The notes under the pieces: generated by a model
Seen by the model: the letters and a program-made list of their open reading frames with translations, nothing else
What the model was told of the DNA's origin: nothing
Databases searched by the model: none
Program-made: the position numbers and the translations under genes
From: JANQOH01 sp965201155
GTDB taxonomy: Bacteria; Pseudomonadota; Alphaproteobacteria; UBA7887
DNA length: 64,000 bases
Direction: 5' to 3'
NCBI GenBank assembly: GCA_965201155.1
Contig: OZ241752.1
Span: 434,001-498,000, forward strand
Shown here: positions 35,230-42,303 of the stretch, in pieces
How positions within the stretch are numbered: position 1 is the stretch's first letter
Layout: every line of letters begins with the position of its first letter

Positions 35230-35775
35230 TTAGCCGTCCGGCTCGCCGGCACCATACATGGTGTTCGATTCGTCGGGAACGAAGCGAACCGGTTCGAAGC
35301 GCTGTTGATCCTTGTCCGGGAAAGCGGCTACCGGAGTCGCATAGAAGATTCGCTCCCGATCCTCGATATCGGACTCGAACAGTTGATTGTCGGCACGCAT
35401 CAGAACCTGCCGTGATTCCGCGTCAGCCAGCGTGCGCTCCAGTTGGAGCGCAATGTTGGCATGCCACGGCAGCACATAAAGACGCGGCTCCGCCATGTCG
35501 GGTAGGCGCAGCAACAAATAGATCGCCGCACCGGGACGCATATCCGCATACAGGACTTCATAATCCTCAAGGTCCCCGCGCATCAATTCCCACGCTACGG
35601 GTTTGGGGCGGCTCAACAGGTCGGACAGCCCGGCATAACCAAGGACGAATGCCCCGCCGGCCAAGGTCAGCGCAGCGAGCCGAAAACCCGCCGACCAACG
35701 CGAATGAATGACGATCAACGCCAATCCAACGACAAGAGCCACGACCGCAGCATAGATATAAGGCAAGTCACTCAT
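35230..35775 (-). CDS. Two-span membrane protein, motor-like operon paralog 2 (last gene)
   Basis: Unrecognised 181-residue protein. Two N-terminal membrane spans (IYAAVVALVVGLALIVI and LAALTLAGGAFVLGYAGL) precede a soluble domain containing YADMRPGAAIYLLLRLPD and PRLYVLPWHANIALQLERTL. It is clearly paralogous to the gene just upstream: shared RPxPxAxxL, YADxxxGxxIYxLLRxPD, PRLYVLPW and AxQL. The ATG overlaps the upstream stop. Probably cytosolic-domain or periplasmic-domain accessory to the ExbB-like protein; orientation cannot be fixed by eye. Confidence 0.65.
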   Translation of the reverse strand: MSDLPYIYAAVVALVVGLALIVIHSRWSAGFRLAALTLAGGAFVLGYAGLSDLLSRPKPVAWELMRGDLEDYEVLYADMRPGAAIYLLLRLPDMAEPRLYVLPWHANIALQLERTLADAESRQVLMRADNQLFESDIEDRERIFYATPVAAFPDKDQQRFEPVRFVPDESNTMYGAGEPDG

Positions 35776-36269
35776 GGCGGAGCCTGTGTGGGGTCCGGGG
35801 CAACAAAAGCGCCGGGGGCAGCAGAATAGGCCGTGAAAACCACGCTGCCTTCGAGTTCGTGCGCCGGCACTTGCAAGACATTCGCCATACGGATAACGCC
35901 GTTGCGCTCGCGCGCCGTGATGATAGCGCCCTGCAACTGCTCGGCCAGAGCGCGCCGCCACGGCAATACGTAAAGGCGCGGTGCGCCGCTGTCCGGTCGC
36001 CGCAGGAGCACATAGATACCCTCACCTTCCGTCCAGTCGGCATACATTACGTCAAACCACGAGTCTTCCGGCGCGACCAGTGCGAGTGCGGTGGGTTGCG
36101 GGCGGCCGAACAGGAGCGACGCGCCGACGCTGGCAAGCCCCAATGCGACAGCCGCGCAGCCAAAAACCAGCAGCCGGTTTCGACGCCGGACCGGCACGAT
36201 GATACCCATCGCCACCAGGCACAGGGTGACTCCCGCGGCGCCCAAAAATGCTGCCGGAAAATCGATCAT
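35772..36269 (-). CDS. Two-span membrane protein, motor-like operon paralog 1
   Basis: Unrecognised 165-residue protein with spans FPAAFLGAAGVTLCLVAMGIIV and LLVFGCAAVALGLASVGASLLF, separated by the basic loop PVRRRNR, then YADWTEGEGIYVLLRRPDS, PRLYVLPWRRALAEQLQGAI and MANVLQVPAHELEGSVVF. It is a paralog of the downstream gene. Starts and stops overlap by 4 nt on both sides, so expression is coupled to the ExbB-like gene set. Confidence 0.65.
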   Translation of the reverse strand: MIDFPAAFLGAAGVTLCLVAMGIIVPVRRRNRLLVFGCAAVALGLASVGASLLFGRPQPTALALVAPEDSWFDVMYADWTEGEGIYVLLRRPDSGAPRLYVLPWRRALAEQLQGAIITARERNGVIRMANVLQVPAHELEGSVVFTAYSAAPGAFVAPDPTQAPP

Positions 36270-36898
36270 GACCGTGTCGGGTTGGCGGGACGGCTGTAGG
36301 CCGGACGGCGGACGCCCCCCAACAAGCTTCGCGGGAGGAAATGCAGGCTGCCCGGCACCAGTTTGCCGTCCGCATCGACGGTAAATCGCGCGACGGTGAT
36401 TTCCTGTCCTTCATCGTTCAGAATGTAATTCCTTTGCAAGAGCTGCTTGCGGGCGCGATGTCCGGGGCGGACAGCGCTGACAGATACCGTTACGGGGACA
36501 GAAGCCCGGTCGGGCGCCGCGCGGTAGAGGTGGATATTGGCTGTGTGCTCGCCGGGGGATATGCCCCGGGTATAGGCGATTTCGTAATTGATCGGTGTTG
36601 CGTCGCGGCGCGCACCGAGATCATCGCGCAACAAGTTGAAATACTGACCGGCCATGCTGGAAAAGCCGACGGGTCCGTCATTTGGCGCCTGCACCCACAA
36701 ATCGACATCGGCGTCGACTCCGTCTGGCCAGAACGCCTCGACGATGACACCACCCACAGGCGGTGCTGTCGAGATTTCCTGTTCTCCACGCGGGTTCAAC
36801 CAAGGTAACAACAGCAGCACGATGGCGACAACGCCGGCGAGCGCCAGCATGGTCATGTCGCGGAAGACGGTTGCGCCCTGGTCCTCATCGTCGTTCAT
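36266..36898 (-). CDS. Single-span protein with DUF2135-like exported domain, paralog B
   Basis: A 210-residue protein. A short acidic N-terminus and FRD precede one membrane span (MLALAGVVAIVLLLLPWLNP), an arrangement like ExbD/TolR where an Asp precedes or begins the span. The exported domain has VIVEAFWPDG, VDLWVQAPNDGPVGFSS, YFNLLRDDLG, DATPINYEIAYTRGISPGEH and NIHLYR, a beta-rich pattern I associate with DUF2135/YfaP-type domains. It is paralogous to the first gene of the operon. It overlaps the ExbB-like gene by 4 nt. Confidence 0.65.
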   Translation of the reverse strand: MNDDEDQGATVFRDMTMLALAGVVAIVLLLLPWLNPRGEQEISTAPPVGGVIVEAFWPDGVDADVDLWVQAPNDGPVGFSSMAGQYFNLLRDDLGARRDATPINYEIAYTRGISPGEHTANIHLYRAAPDRASVPVTVSVSAVRPGHRARKQLLQRNYILNDEGQEITVARFTVDADGKLVPGSLHFLPRSLLGGVRRPAYSRPANPTRS

Positions 36899-37542
36899 CC
36901 GTCGCGCGGCCCCTTCTGCGCGGAAATTTCACCGAGATCGATGGTGGCCGCCGCCAGTTCCCGTACGGCCGACGATAGCATATGGTAGCAAAGGCCCAGC
37001 CACACGCTGAGAATGGCGCCAAGCAAGGTGGTGTAGAGAGCAACCGACATGCCCTCTATCAGATTCGCCACCATGGGGCTCACTGCGGACGGATTGGTGG
37101 CGATATCGGGATCGACGCCCGACAGGGCGATGATAAAGCCGATCACAGTGCCGATCAGGCCGAGCACCACCAGGCTGCTGGCGAGATAGCGCACGATCCC
37201 GATGCGACCGAACAGGCGCGAGCGAAAGGTTTCAGCGCGAATTGTACGCGCGGGCGCCGAACTTGTGCGCACTGCGTCAAGATATCCGGCGGCAAGCGGA
37301 TGGCGGGATGGTACGCCGCGCAAGCAGGCTGCCAACGCGCGGTCGGTCCGCCATATCATGCTCGTGCACATGATCATGCCGAGCAGGAAGGCAGCGGCGA
37401 TCACTACAGTGAGGCGGGTGGGGTCGGAGCGGTAGATCTCACCGATCCAGCCTTGGGCGGCGGCGGCGGCGGTCAATGCCAGCGCTGCCATGTTGAACAA
37501 GGCATAGCGCATGAATGCCAGATAGCCGGGGCCGCGGTTCAT
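36895..37542 (-). CDS. MotA/TolQ/ExbB-like proton-channel protein
   Basis: A 215-residue membrane protein with three to four spans: MRYALFNMAALALTAAAAA, LTVVIAAAFLLGMIMCTSM, IVRYLASSLVVLGLIGTVIGFIIAL and GMSVALYTTLLGAILSVWLGLCYHM. The third and fourth match the channel-forming helices of the MotA/ExbB family: LGLIGTVIGF, then a helix with ALYTTLLGAILSVWLG where a conserved Thr lies. It is sandwiched between two single-span paralogs, the genetic layout of an ExbB-ExbD or MotA-MotB stator. This supports an ion-driven motor unit of unknown output. Confidence 0.8.
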   Translation of the reverse strand: MNRGPGYLAFMRYALFNMAALALTAAAAAQGWIGEIYRSDPTRLTVVIAAAFLLGMIMCTSMIWRTDRALAACLRGVPSRHPLAAGYLDAVRTSSAPARTIRAETFRSRLFGRIGIVRYLASSLVVLGLIGTVIGFIIALSGVDPDIATNPSAVSPMVANLIEGMSVALYTTLLGAILSVWLGLCYHMLSSAVRELAAATIDLGEISAQKGPRDG

Positions 37543-38168
37543 TCGGTTTCGCCCTTGTCGCCCGCCCGCAATGCAGCGGGACGGGCGTTGACGCTTCCCG
37601 GAGTCAATTGTCCGTCGTCGTTGAGGGAAAAGCGGAACACCGTCACTTCCTCACCTTCGGTTGTCAGGGTCAGGTCACGCTCAATGATCTGTTCGCGCAC
37701 CCCGGTTTCAGGGCCGACCGTCGTCACCATCACCTTCGCTTCAATGGGGCCGTTCTGGGCGGCATCGAGCCGGTACAGATGGAGATTGACGATATGCTCG
37801 CCGGGCGAGATGCCGCGACTATAGGCGACTTCGTAGTTGATGGGAGTCGCGTCGCGATAGGTTCCGAGGTCGTCACGCAACAGGTTGAAATAGACCGCAC
37901 CGCGGTTTGAATAGCCGACGACCTGATCGTTGGGCGCCGCCACCCACAGATCGATATCGACATCGCGCGAGTCGGTCCAGAACAATTCGACGATAACATT
38001 CCCCGGCGGCTCATCTGTCGCCTCATCGGCGACGCCGGGCGGATTGACGTGCGGGAGCAGCAACAGGACGATGGCGACGAACCCCGCCAGCGCGAGCAGC
38101 ACCACATCCCGAAAGACCGTGCCCGCCGCGCCGCCATGCTCCTCGCTGCCGATTTCATTTTCTGTCAT
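37539..38168 (-). CDS. Single-span protein with DUF2135-like exported domain, paralog A (first gene)
   Basis: A 209-residue protein from the ATG at 38168 (MTENEIGSEEHGG). VFRDVVLLALAGFVAIVLLLLPHVNPP is a single span preceded by Asp. The exported domain has VIVELFWTDSRDVDIDLWVAAPND, YFNLLRDDLGTYRDATPINYEVAYSRGISPGEH and NLHLYR. About half the residues match paralog B. It is first in the five-gene operon; AT-rich DNA upstream may hold the promoter. Confidence 0.65.
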   Translation of the reverse strand: MTENEIGSEEHGGAAGTVFRDVVLLALAGFVAIVLLLLPHVNPPGVADEATDEPPGNVIVELFWTDSRDVDIDLWVAAPNDQVVGYSNRGAVYFNLLRDDLGTYRDATPINYEVAYSRGISPGEHIVNLHLYRLDAAQNGPIEAKVMVTTVGPETGVREQIIERDLTLTTEGEEVTVFRFSLNDDGQLTPGSVNARPAALRAGDKGETE

Positions 38169-38423
38169 GAGCCAGCATTGCGCGGCGCATATGCGCAAGA
38201 TTTGTTTCGGAAAATGGCCTGTTGTCGGGCGCTGCGTGAAGGGAATCGCTTCAAATAAACCGGCATGTATCCTTTCAGCCCTTTCGTGAATTTATGAAAC
38301 CAATTGATTTAATTGACAATAATTCCGTTGACATGAGGGCAAGGTTATAGAAAACTGTGCTACGTCGCAAGTATCATGCGACGGGCAAAGTATTGCCCAC
38401 TGATCTTCAGAGGGAGGAGATGC

Positions 38424-40160
38424 ATGTCATTCACGGTTCGCGGCCCCGTCGTCGCGATGCTGGCTGTCGGAGTGGGGCTTGCTGGCCTGACCGCGGGAGC
38501 GGATAGGTTATCAGCTGAAACCGCAGTTGCCCCGGGAGACTGGCCGCACTACCACCGCACGCTGGACGGCGGTCGCTACAGCCCACTGGACGCTGTCAAT
38601 ACCGGCAATGTGGCGGACTTGGGCGTGGCCTGGGTTCATCAACCCGGCGCCATCGTTCATGGTCTTCAGGCGACGCCTATCGCCATTGACGGCGTTGTGT
38701 ACTATTCCAGTTCCTACAATCGCGTGTTCGCGATTGACGGCGCGACGGGCGACGAAATCTGGCACTATTATACCGAGCTCGACCCCATCATCGAGCAAAT
38801 CGCGACCGCGCCTTACAACCGGGGCGTGACCTATAATCGCGGCAATGTCTATATTGGCACGTCGGACGGCCGCGCGATCGGGCTTGATGGGACGACCGGC
38901 AAGGAATTGTGGCAGACGACCCTGGTCGACACGAAGAGTTGCGGTTGCCTGTTCACCTCGCCGCCCCTGGGGCTTGGCGACAAGCTCATTTACGGCTCGA
39001 CTGCGGGCGGCATGCCGACCCGCGGCGCCGGGATTTTCGGCGTCGATTCGGAAACCGGCACCCAGTTGTGGCACTTTGAGCCGGTCAAGGAAGATACTTG
39101 GGGAATGACGTCCTTCGGTGAAAGCAGCGCGAAATATGCCGGCGTCGGCGCTTGGCATGTTGGCGCCTACGACGCCGAAACCAACACGATAATCTATGGC
39201 ACGTCCAATCCGTCGCCGTGGTTCGACTGGGCGCCGCCCGGAGATGGCCCCGACGGCTACAAGCGGGCTGATGGCGAAGGCGCCCGCCCCGGCGACAACC
39301 TCTACTCCTCGTCCGTGGTGGCGCTGGACCCGGATACCGGTGAGCTGAAGTGGTATTTCCAGGAATTGCCGCATGACGACTGGGATTTCGACTCAACTCT
39401 CGGCGAGTTCGTGATCATGGATTCCGGCGACGACAAGCTGGTGCTGCACCAGGCCAAGAGCGGTTTCGTCTATCTGTATGACCGCGTGGATGGCGGAGTG
39501 CACAATGTGTGGACCATCAACGACTATGTGACGTTTGTCGAAACCGTGGACCCGAATACGGGCGAGCTGATCGGCCGCAACCCGCCGGTAACCGACCCCG
39601 ATAACATGTTCTGCCCGTCTATGAATGGCGGACGCAGCTGGAACTCGGGTTCGTTCAACCGTGACACAGGCGTTTGGTACAATGGCCGGCAGGAAATCTG
39701 CGAGATCGCGGTGACCCGAGAGGAACTCCCGCAACTCGAGCCCATTCCGAACTGGTATATGGGCGCCGATTTCCATTTCGTCCCGCCGCCTGGCGAAGAA
39801 GCAGCTTATGGCGCGCTGGATGCGTGGAATCCGCTGACCGGCGAAAAGAAATGGTCGGTGCATTACAAATACCCGATGCTTGCCGGCGTGCTGTCGACTG
39901 CCGGCGGCGTAGTATTTGCCGGCGACATCCAGGGCTATGTGTTCGCGTATGACGGCGACAATGGTGACGAACTTTGGAAGTTCAACACCGGTTCCGGCAT
40001 TCGCGGCGGCATAATCAGCTACGAGGCTGGCGGCGAGCAGTATGTGCTGGTTCCGAGCGGCATTGGCTCACACGTCTTCTTCGGGCTGGCGGGCCTGTTC
40101 CCCGAAACGCAGGACTTCCCCGCGGGCGCGGCTCTCTACGCGTTCAAGCTGGGCGGTTGA
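38424..40160 (+). CDS. PQQ-dependent alcohol dehydrogenase, lanthanide-type signature
   Basis: A 578-residue periplasmic quinoprotein with a signal peptide (VVAMLAVGVGLAGLTAGADRLSAE) and an eight-bladed tryptophan-docked propeller (repeats such as LDGTTGKELWQT, VDSETGTQLWHF, LDPDTGELKWYF, NPLTGEKKWSV, YDGDNGDELWKF). GTSNPSPWF supplies the metal-binding Asn. In PHDDWDFDS the catalytic Asp is followed two residues later by a second Asp, the feature that in XoxF/ExaF enzymes coordinates a rare-earth ion; calcium enzymes have Ala or Ser there. The ATG at 38424 follows GGGAGGAG. A strong hairpin separates it from its cytochrome. Confidence 0.88.
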   Translation: MSFTVRGPVVAMLAVGVGLAGLTAGADRLSAETAVAPGDWPHYHRTLDGGRYSPLDAVNTGNVADLGVAWVHQPGAIVHGLQATPIAIDGVVYYSSSYNRVFAIDGATGDEIWHYYTELDPIIEQIATAPYNRGVTYNRGNVYIGTSDGRAIGLDGTTGKELWQTTLVDTKSCGCLFTSPPLGLGDKLIYGSTAGGMPTRGAGIFGVDSETGTQLWHFEPVKEDTWGMTSFGESSAKYAGVGAWHVGAYDAETNTIIYGTSNPSPWFDWAPPGDGPDGYKRADGEGARPGDNLYSSSVVALDPDTGELKWYFQELPHDDWDFDSTLGEFVIMDSGDDKLVLHQAKSGFVYLYDRVDGGVHNVWTINDYVTFVETVDPNTGELIGRNPPVTDPDNMFCPSMNGGRSWNSGSFNRDTGVWYNGRQEICEIAVTREELPQLEPIPNWYMGADFHFVPPPGEEAAYGALDAWNPLTGEKKWSVHYKYPMLAGVLSTAGGVVFAGDIQGYVFAYDGDNGDELWKFNTGSGIRGGIISYEAGGEQYVLVPSGIGSHVFFGLAGLFPETQDFPAGAALYAFKLGG

Positions 40161-40189
40161 TCTGCAGCTTGGTGAACGGGTAATGTCGG

Positions 40190-40214
40190 GTGGGAAGGAA
40201 ATTTTCCTTCCCAC
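40190..40214 (+). terminator. Strong hairpin between dehydrogenase and cytochrome genes
   Basis: GTGGGAAGGAAA and TTTTCCTTCCCAC form a nearly perfect inverted repeat, followed by TCTTTCTTGTGTTTT. It probably terminates or attenuates transcription so that the cytochrome is made in smaller amount, or it protects the 3' end of the dehydrogenase mRNA. Confidence 0.7.
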
Positions 40215-40248
40215 TCTTTCTTGTGTTTTGACAAAGAAAACCTGCACG

Positions 40249-40647
40249 ATGTTTCACACGCCGCGCGCCGTTGTTGCTGCCTTCGTTTCATTTTGTCTCG
40301 CGATTCCGGTCTTCCTGGCAGGGCTGCCTGCCGGGGCCGACCTGCTGGCGCCGGGACACACGGCCGGCGTTGATCTGCAGGACCCTGACGTCATTCGTGA
40401 AGGCGGAGCGGCGTTTAATGGCGTATGCGCCGGCTATTGCCACGGCACCAATGGAACGGCCAAGCGTGGCCCGGCGCTGCGAAACCGCCCGGAGCTTCAT
40501 GAACTCAGTTTGTATCACACGATACTCAACGGTCGGCGTCGCAGCGGCAACCCGATGCCGGGTTGGAAGGGCATTCTGAGCGACGAAGAAATCTGGACGA
40601 TCATTGCCTATATCGTGTCCTTGCGCGAGGCTCCCGCAGATCACTGA
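40249..40647 (+). CDS. Secreted cytochrome c with CX3CH haem motif
   Basis: A 132-residue protein: signal peptide (VVAAFVSFCLAIPVFLAGLPAGA), then a class I cytochrome c-like domain. The haem site reads GVCAGYCHGTNG, that is Cys-Ala-Gly-Tyr-Cys-His, with three residues between the cysteines instead of two; the DNA is TGC GCC GGC TAT TGC CAC. The axial Met is in NPMPGWKGILSDEEIWTIIAYI, typical of electron acceptors of PQQ alcohol dehydrogenases. Most likely it accepts electrons from the dehydrogenase upstream. Confidence 0.8.
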   Translation: MFHTPRAVVAAFVSFCLAIPVFLAGLPAGADLLAPGHTAGVDLQDPDVIREGGAAFNGVCAGYCHGTNGTAKRGPALRNRPELHELSLYHTILNGRRRSGNPMPGWKGILSDEEIWTIIAYIVSLREAPADH

Positions 40648-40707
40648 AACGGGGAAGAATCCAGGCTCAGTTGCGGTGCGGCGACCGTGCTGGCTGGTTT
40701 GACGTAA

Positions 40708-41292
40708 TCAATGCGTGGCGACGCTCAGTGCCGTTTGCCCAGCCAGACCGAAAAAAATCGTGCCATCACTCCAGAGCCGAATGGGGATGCCCTCATAGGT
40801 CACGGCCCGGTCGGCAATGTCGGCGAGCTCGGGTGTCAAGGCCGTCGCGTAGAGTGTGTGGACCGCACCATCTTTCCGGTCACGCAATTTCAGTTGAGCG
40901 GCGAGCGCGCCCTGTATGGAGCAATAGCGTCCGCCGACGAGGTCGAAAGAGCCGCGAATAGAGACAGGCGGACGGAGAGGGAAATCGAGCCTATCCATGG
41001 CCGTGGATACCTCGGCGAAATCTGCGGAAGCGACTTCCACGCCGAGTTGTTTGCCGTGATTCAACGCGATTTCCGCCAACACGCGCTGTGCCGCTGCCCA
41101 GTCTTCCCGGTAATGCAGCCAGCCGTGAAAAGCACCGACGAATAGCAGCAAGCTGGCGGCGATTGCGACAACACGCCAATAGGAACTGCGTACTGATCGA
41201 GGCTCCGCCGCCGCAAGAATTGCCCTGACCCGCGGTTCCGGCAGCGATTTCCCCGCGTAATAGTCGCGGATCAAATCATTGAGATCCGGCAT
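40708..41292 (-). CDS. Anti-sigma factor-like membrane protein
   Basis: A 194-residue protein: a short N-terminal cytosolic helix region (MPDLNDLIRDYYAGKSLPEP), one membrane span (WRVVAIAASLLLFVGAFHGWL), and a periplasmic domain. It overlaps the ECF sigma gene (4 nt in the longer frame) and is transcribed after it, the classical position of an anti-sigma factor. No zinc-binding HxxxCxxC is visible. The ATG at 41292 gives the shortest N-terminus; one 39 nt upstream is possible. Confidence 0.7.
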   Translation of the reverse strand: MPDLNDLIRDYYAGKSLPEPRVRAILAAAEPRSVRSSYWRVVAIAASLLLFVGAFHGWLHYREDWAAAQRVLAEIALNHGKQLGVEVASADFAEVSTAMDRLDFPLRPPVSIRGSFDLVGGRYCSIQGALAAQLKLRDRKDGAVHTLYATALTPELADIADRAVTYEGIPIRLWSDGTIFFGLAGQTALSVATH

Positions 41293-41327
41293 TATTTCCC
41301 TCTTTTCCGCGTTTTCAGCCTGCTTCG

Positions 41328-41795
41328 TCACGACGCGCGTCGAACGCCGTCAGCCATCGCCCGGCGCAATTTGCGTTTTGCGCGATGGACAAGGCTGAGC
41401 ACCGTGCCACGCGCGCGCCCGGTGAGTTCGGCAATTTCCTCCGCCGTATAGCCTTCGACAACTTGCAGAAACAGCGCTTCACGCTCTTCGGGACGCAGGG
41501 ACGCCAGAGGCGCTTCAAGGTCGCGCGCAGCGCCGACGCCGATAAATTGGTCGGGAGCATCAACGGCATCTTCTGCACCGACCAACGGTTCGAACAATGT
41601 CAGTTTTCGACGGCGGCAGCGGTCGATGTGGAGGTTTCGAATCACGGTAAAGAAAAGGGACTTGCCCGGAGCGTCGTGCCCGCGATTGCGGCGCAAGCGG
41701 ACCCATGCGTCCTGCACCAGGTCTTCGGCGTCCGCCTGTTCGGCGCATAGCGACAAGGCGTAGCGGTAGCCCGCCTGAAGCACGTCCCTTTCCAT
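41328..41795 (-). CDS. ECF-type RNA polymerase sigma factor
   Basis: A 155-residue sigma-70 family protein with only regions 2 and 4. Region 2: YRYALSLCAEQADAEDLVQDAWVRL and FFTVIRNLHIDRCRRRKL. Region 4: SLRPEEREALFLQVVEGYTAEEIAELTGRARGTVLSLVHRAKRKLRRA. It is co-transcribed with a secreted protein (before) and the anti-sigma-like gene (after), and convergent with the PQQ dehydrogenase/cytochrome pair. Target promoters are unknown. Confidence 0.88.
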   Translation of the reverse strand: MERDVLQAGYRYALSLCAEQADAEDLVQDAWVRLRRNRGHDAPGKSLFFTVIRNLHIDRCRRRKLTLFEPLVGAEDAVDAPDQFIGVGAARDLEAPLASLRPEEREALFLQVVEGYTAEEIAELTGRARGTVLSLVHRAKRKLRRAMADGVRRAS

Positions 41796-41815
41796 CAGTG
41801 CGCTCGCTTGCGGCG

Positions 41816-42196
41816 TCAGTTCTCGACGTGGTAACGGCGCTTCACATCGCCTTTCTTGTGCACGATCGATTGCAGAACGCGGAGGCCGCCGCCATTGTCG
41901 GCGACCAGCATGTCGAGATCGTAATAGGTGCCGTCAGCAGCGTGAAAATCGGCGCATGCGACATAGAAATCGCCCTTCTGCACGATACCGTCATGCAGAC
42001 TGTCGAAATCGAGACGCAGCAATTCTCCTTCGACGGCGTCATACAAGATGTATTTCCCGTCGAAGGTGTTTGCTGCGACATGTTCCATCATTGCATGCTG
42101 GATTCCGGCCCTGAGGTCACCCCGGATCGATGGATCGTCGGCGGCCATTGCGTGACTCGCGGTGAGGATCACCAGTGCGGCAATCAGTGCTCGCAT
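41816..42196 (-). CDS. Small secreted protein upstream of the ECF sigma factor
   Basis: An unrecognised 126-residue protein with a clear signal peptide (MRALIAALVILTASHAMAADD) and a mature domain of alternating strands (GKYILYDAVEGELLRLDFDSLHD, DFYVACADFHAADGTYYDLDMLVADN). AAGGAGAG lies just before the ATG. It is the first gene of the sigma/anti-sigma operon, so it may be the periplasmic sensor or a positively autoregulated target. Confidence 0.65.
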   Translation of the reverse strand: MRALIAALVILTASHAMAADDPSIRGDLRAGIQHAMMEHVAANTFDGKYILYDAVEGELLRLDFDSLHDGIVQKGDFYVACADFHAADGTYYDLDMLVADNGGGLRVLQSIVHKKGDVKRRYHVEN

Positions 42197-42303
42197 CGTT
42201 CTCTCCTTGCCAGTGGTTCGGGTTGTGGTCGTGCCACATCGACACAACGAACGACGGCACTGTTTGATTGCGCATCCTGCGGGGTAAGGATGAAAAATAT
42301 CTG

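Noticed and set aside
38281..38423. A definite promoter in the AT-rich region before the PQQ dehydrogenase
   Set aside because: Two TTGACA sequences are present but no -10 at proper spacing is convincing, so I did not annotate one.
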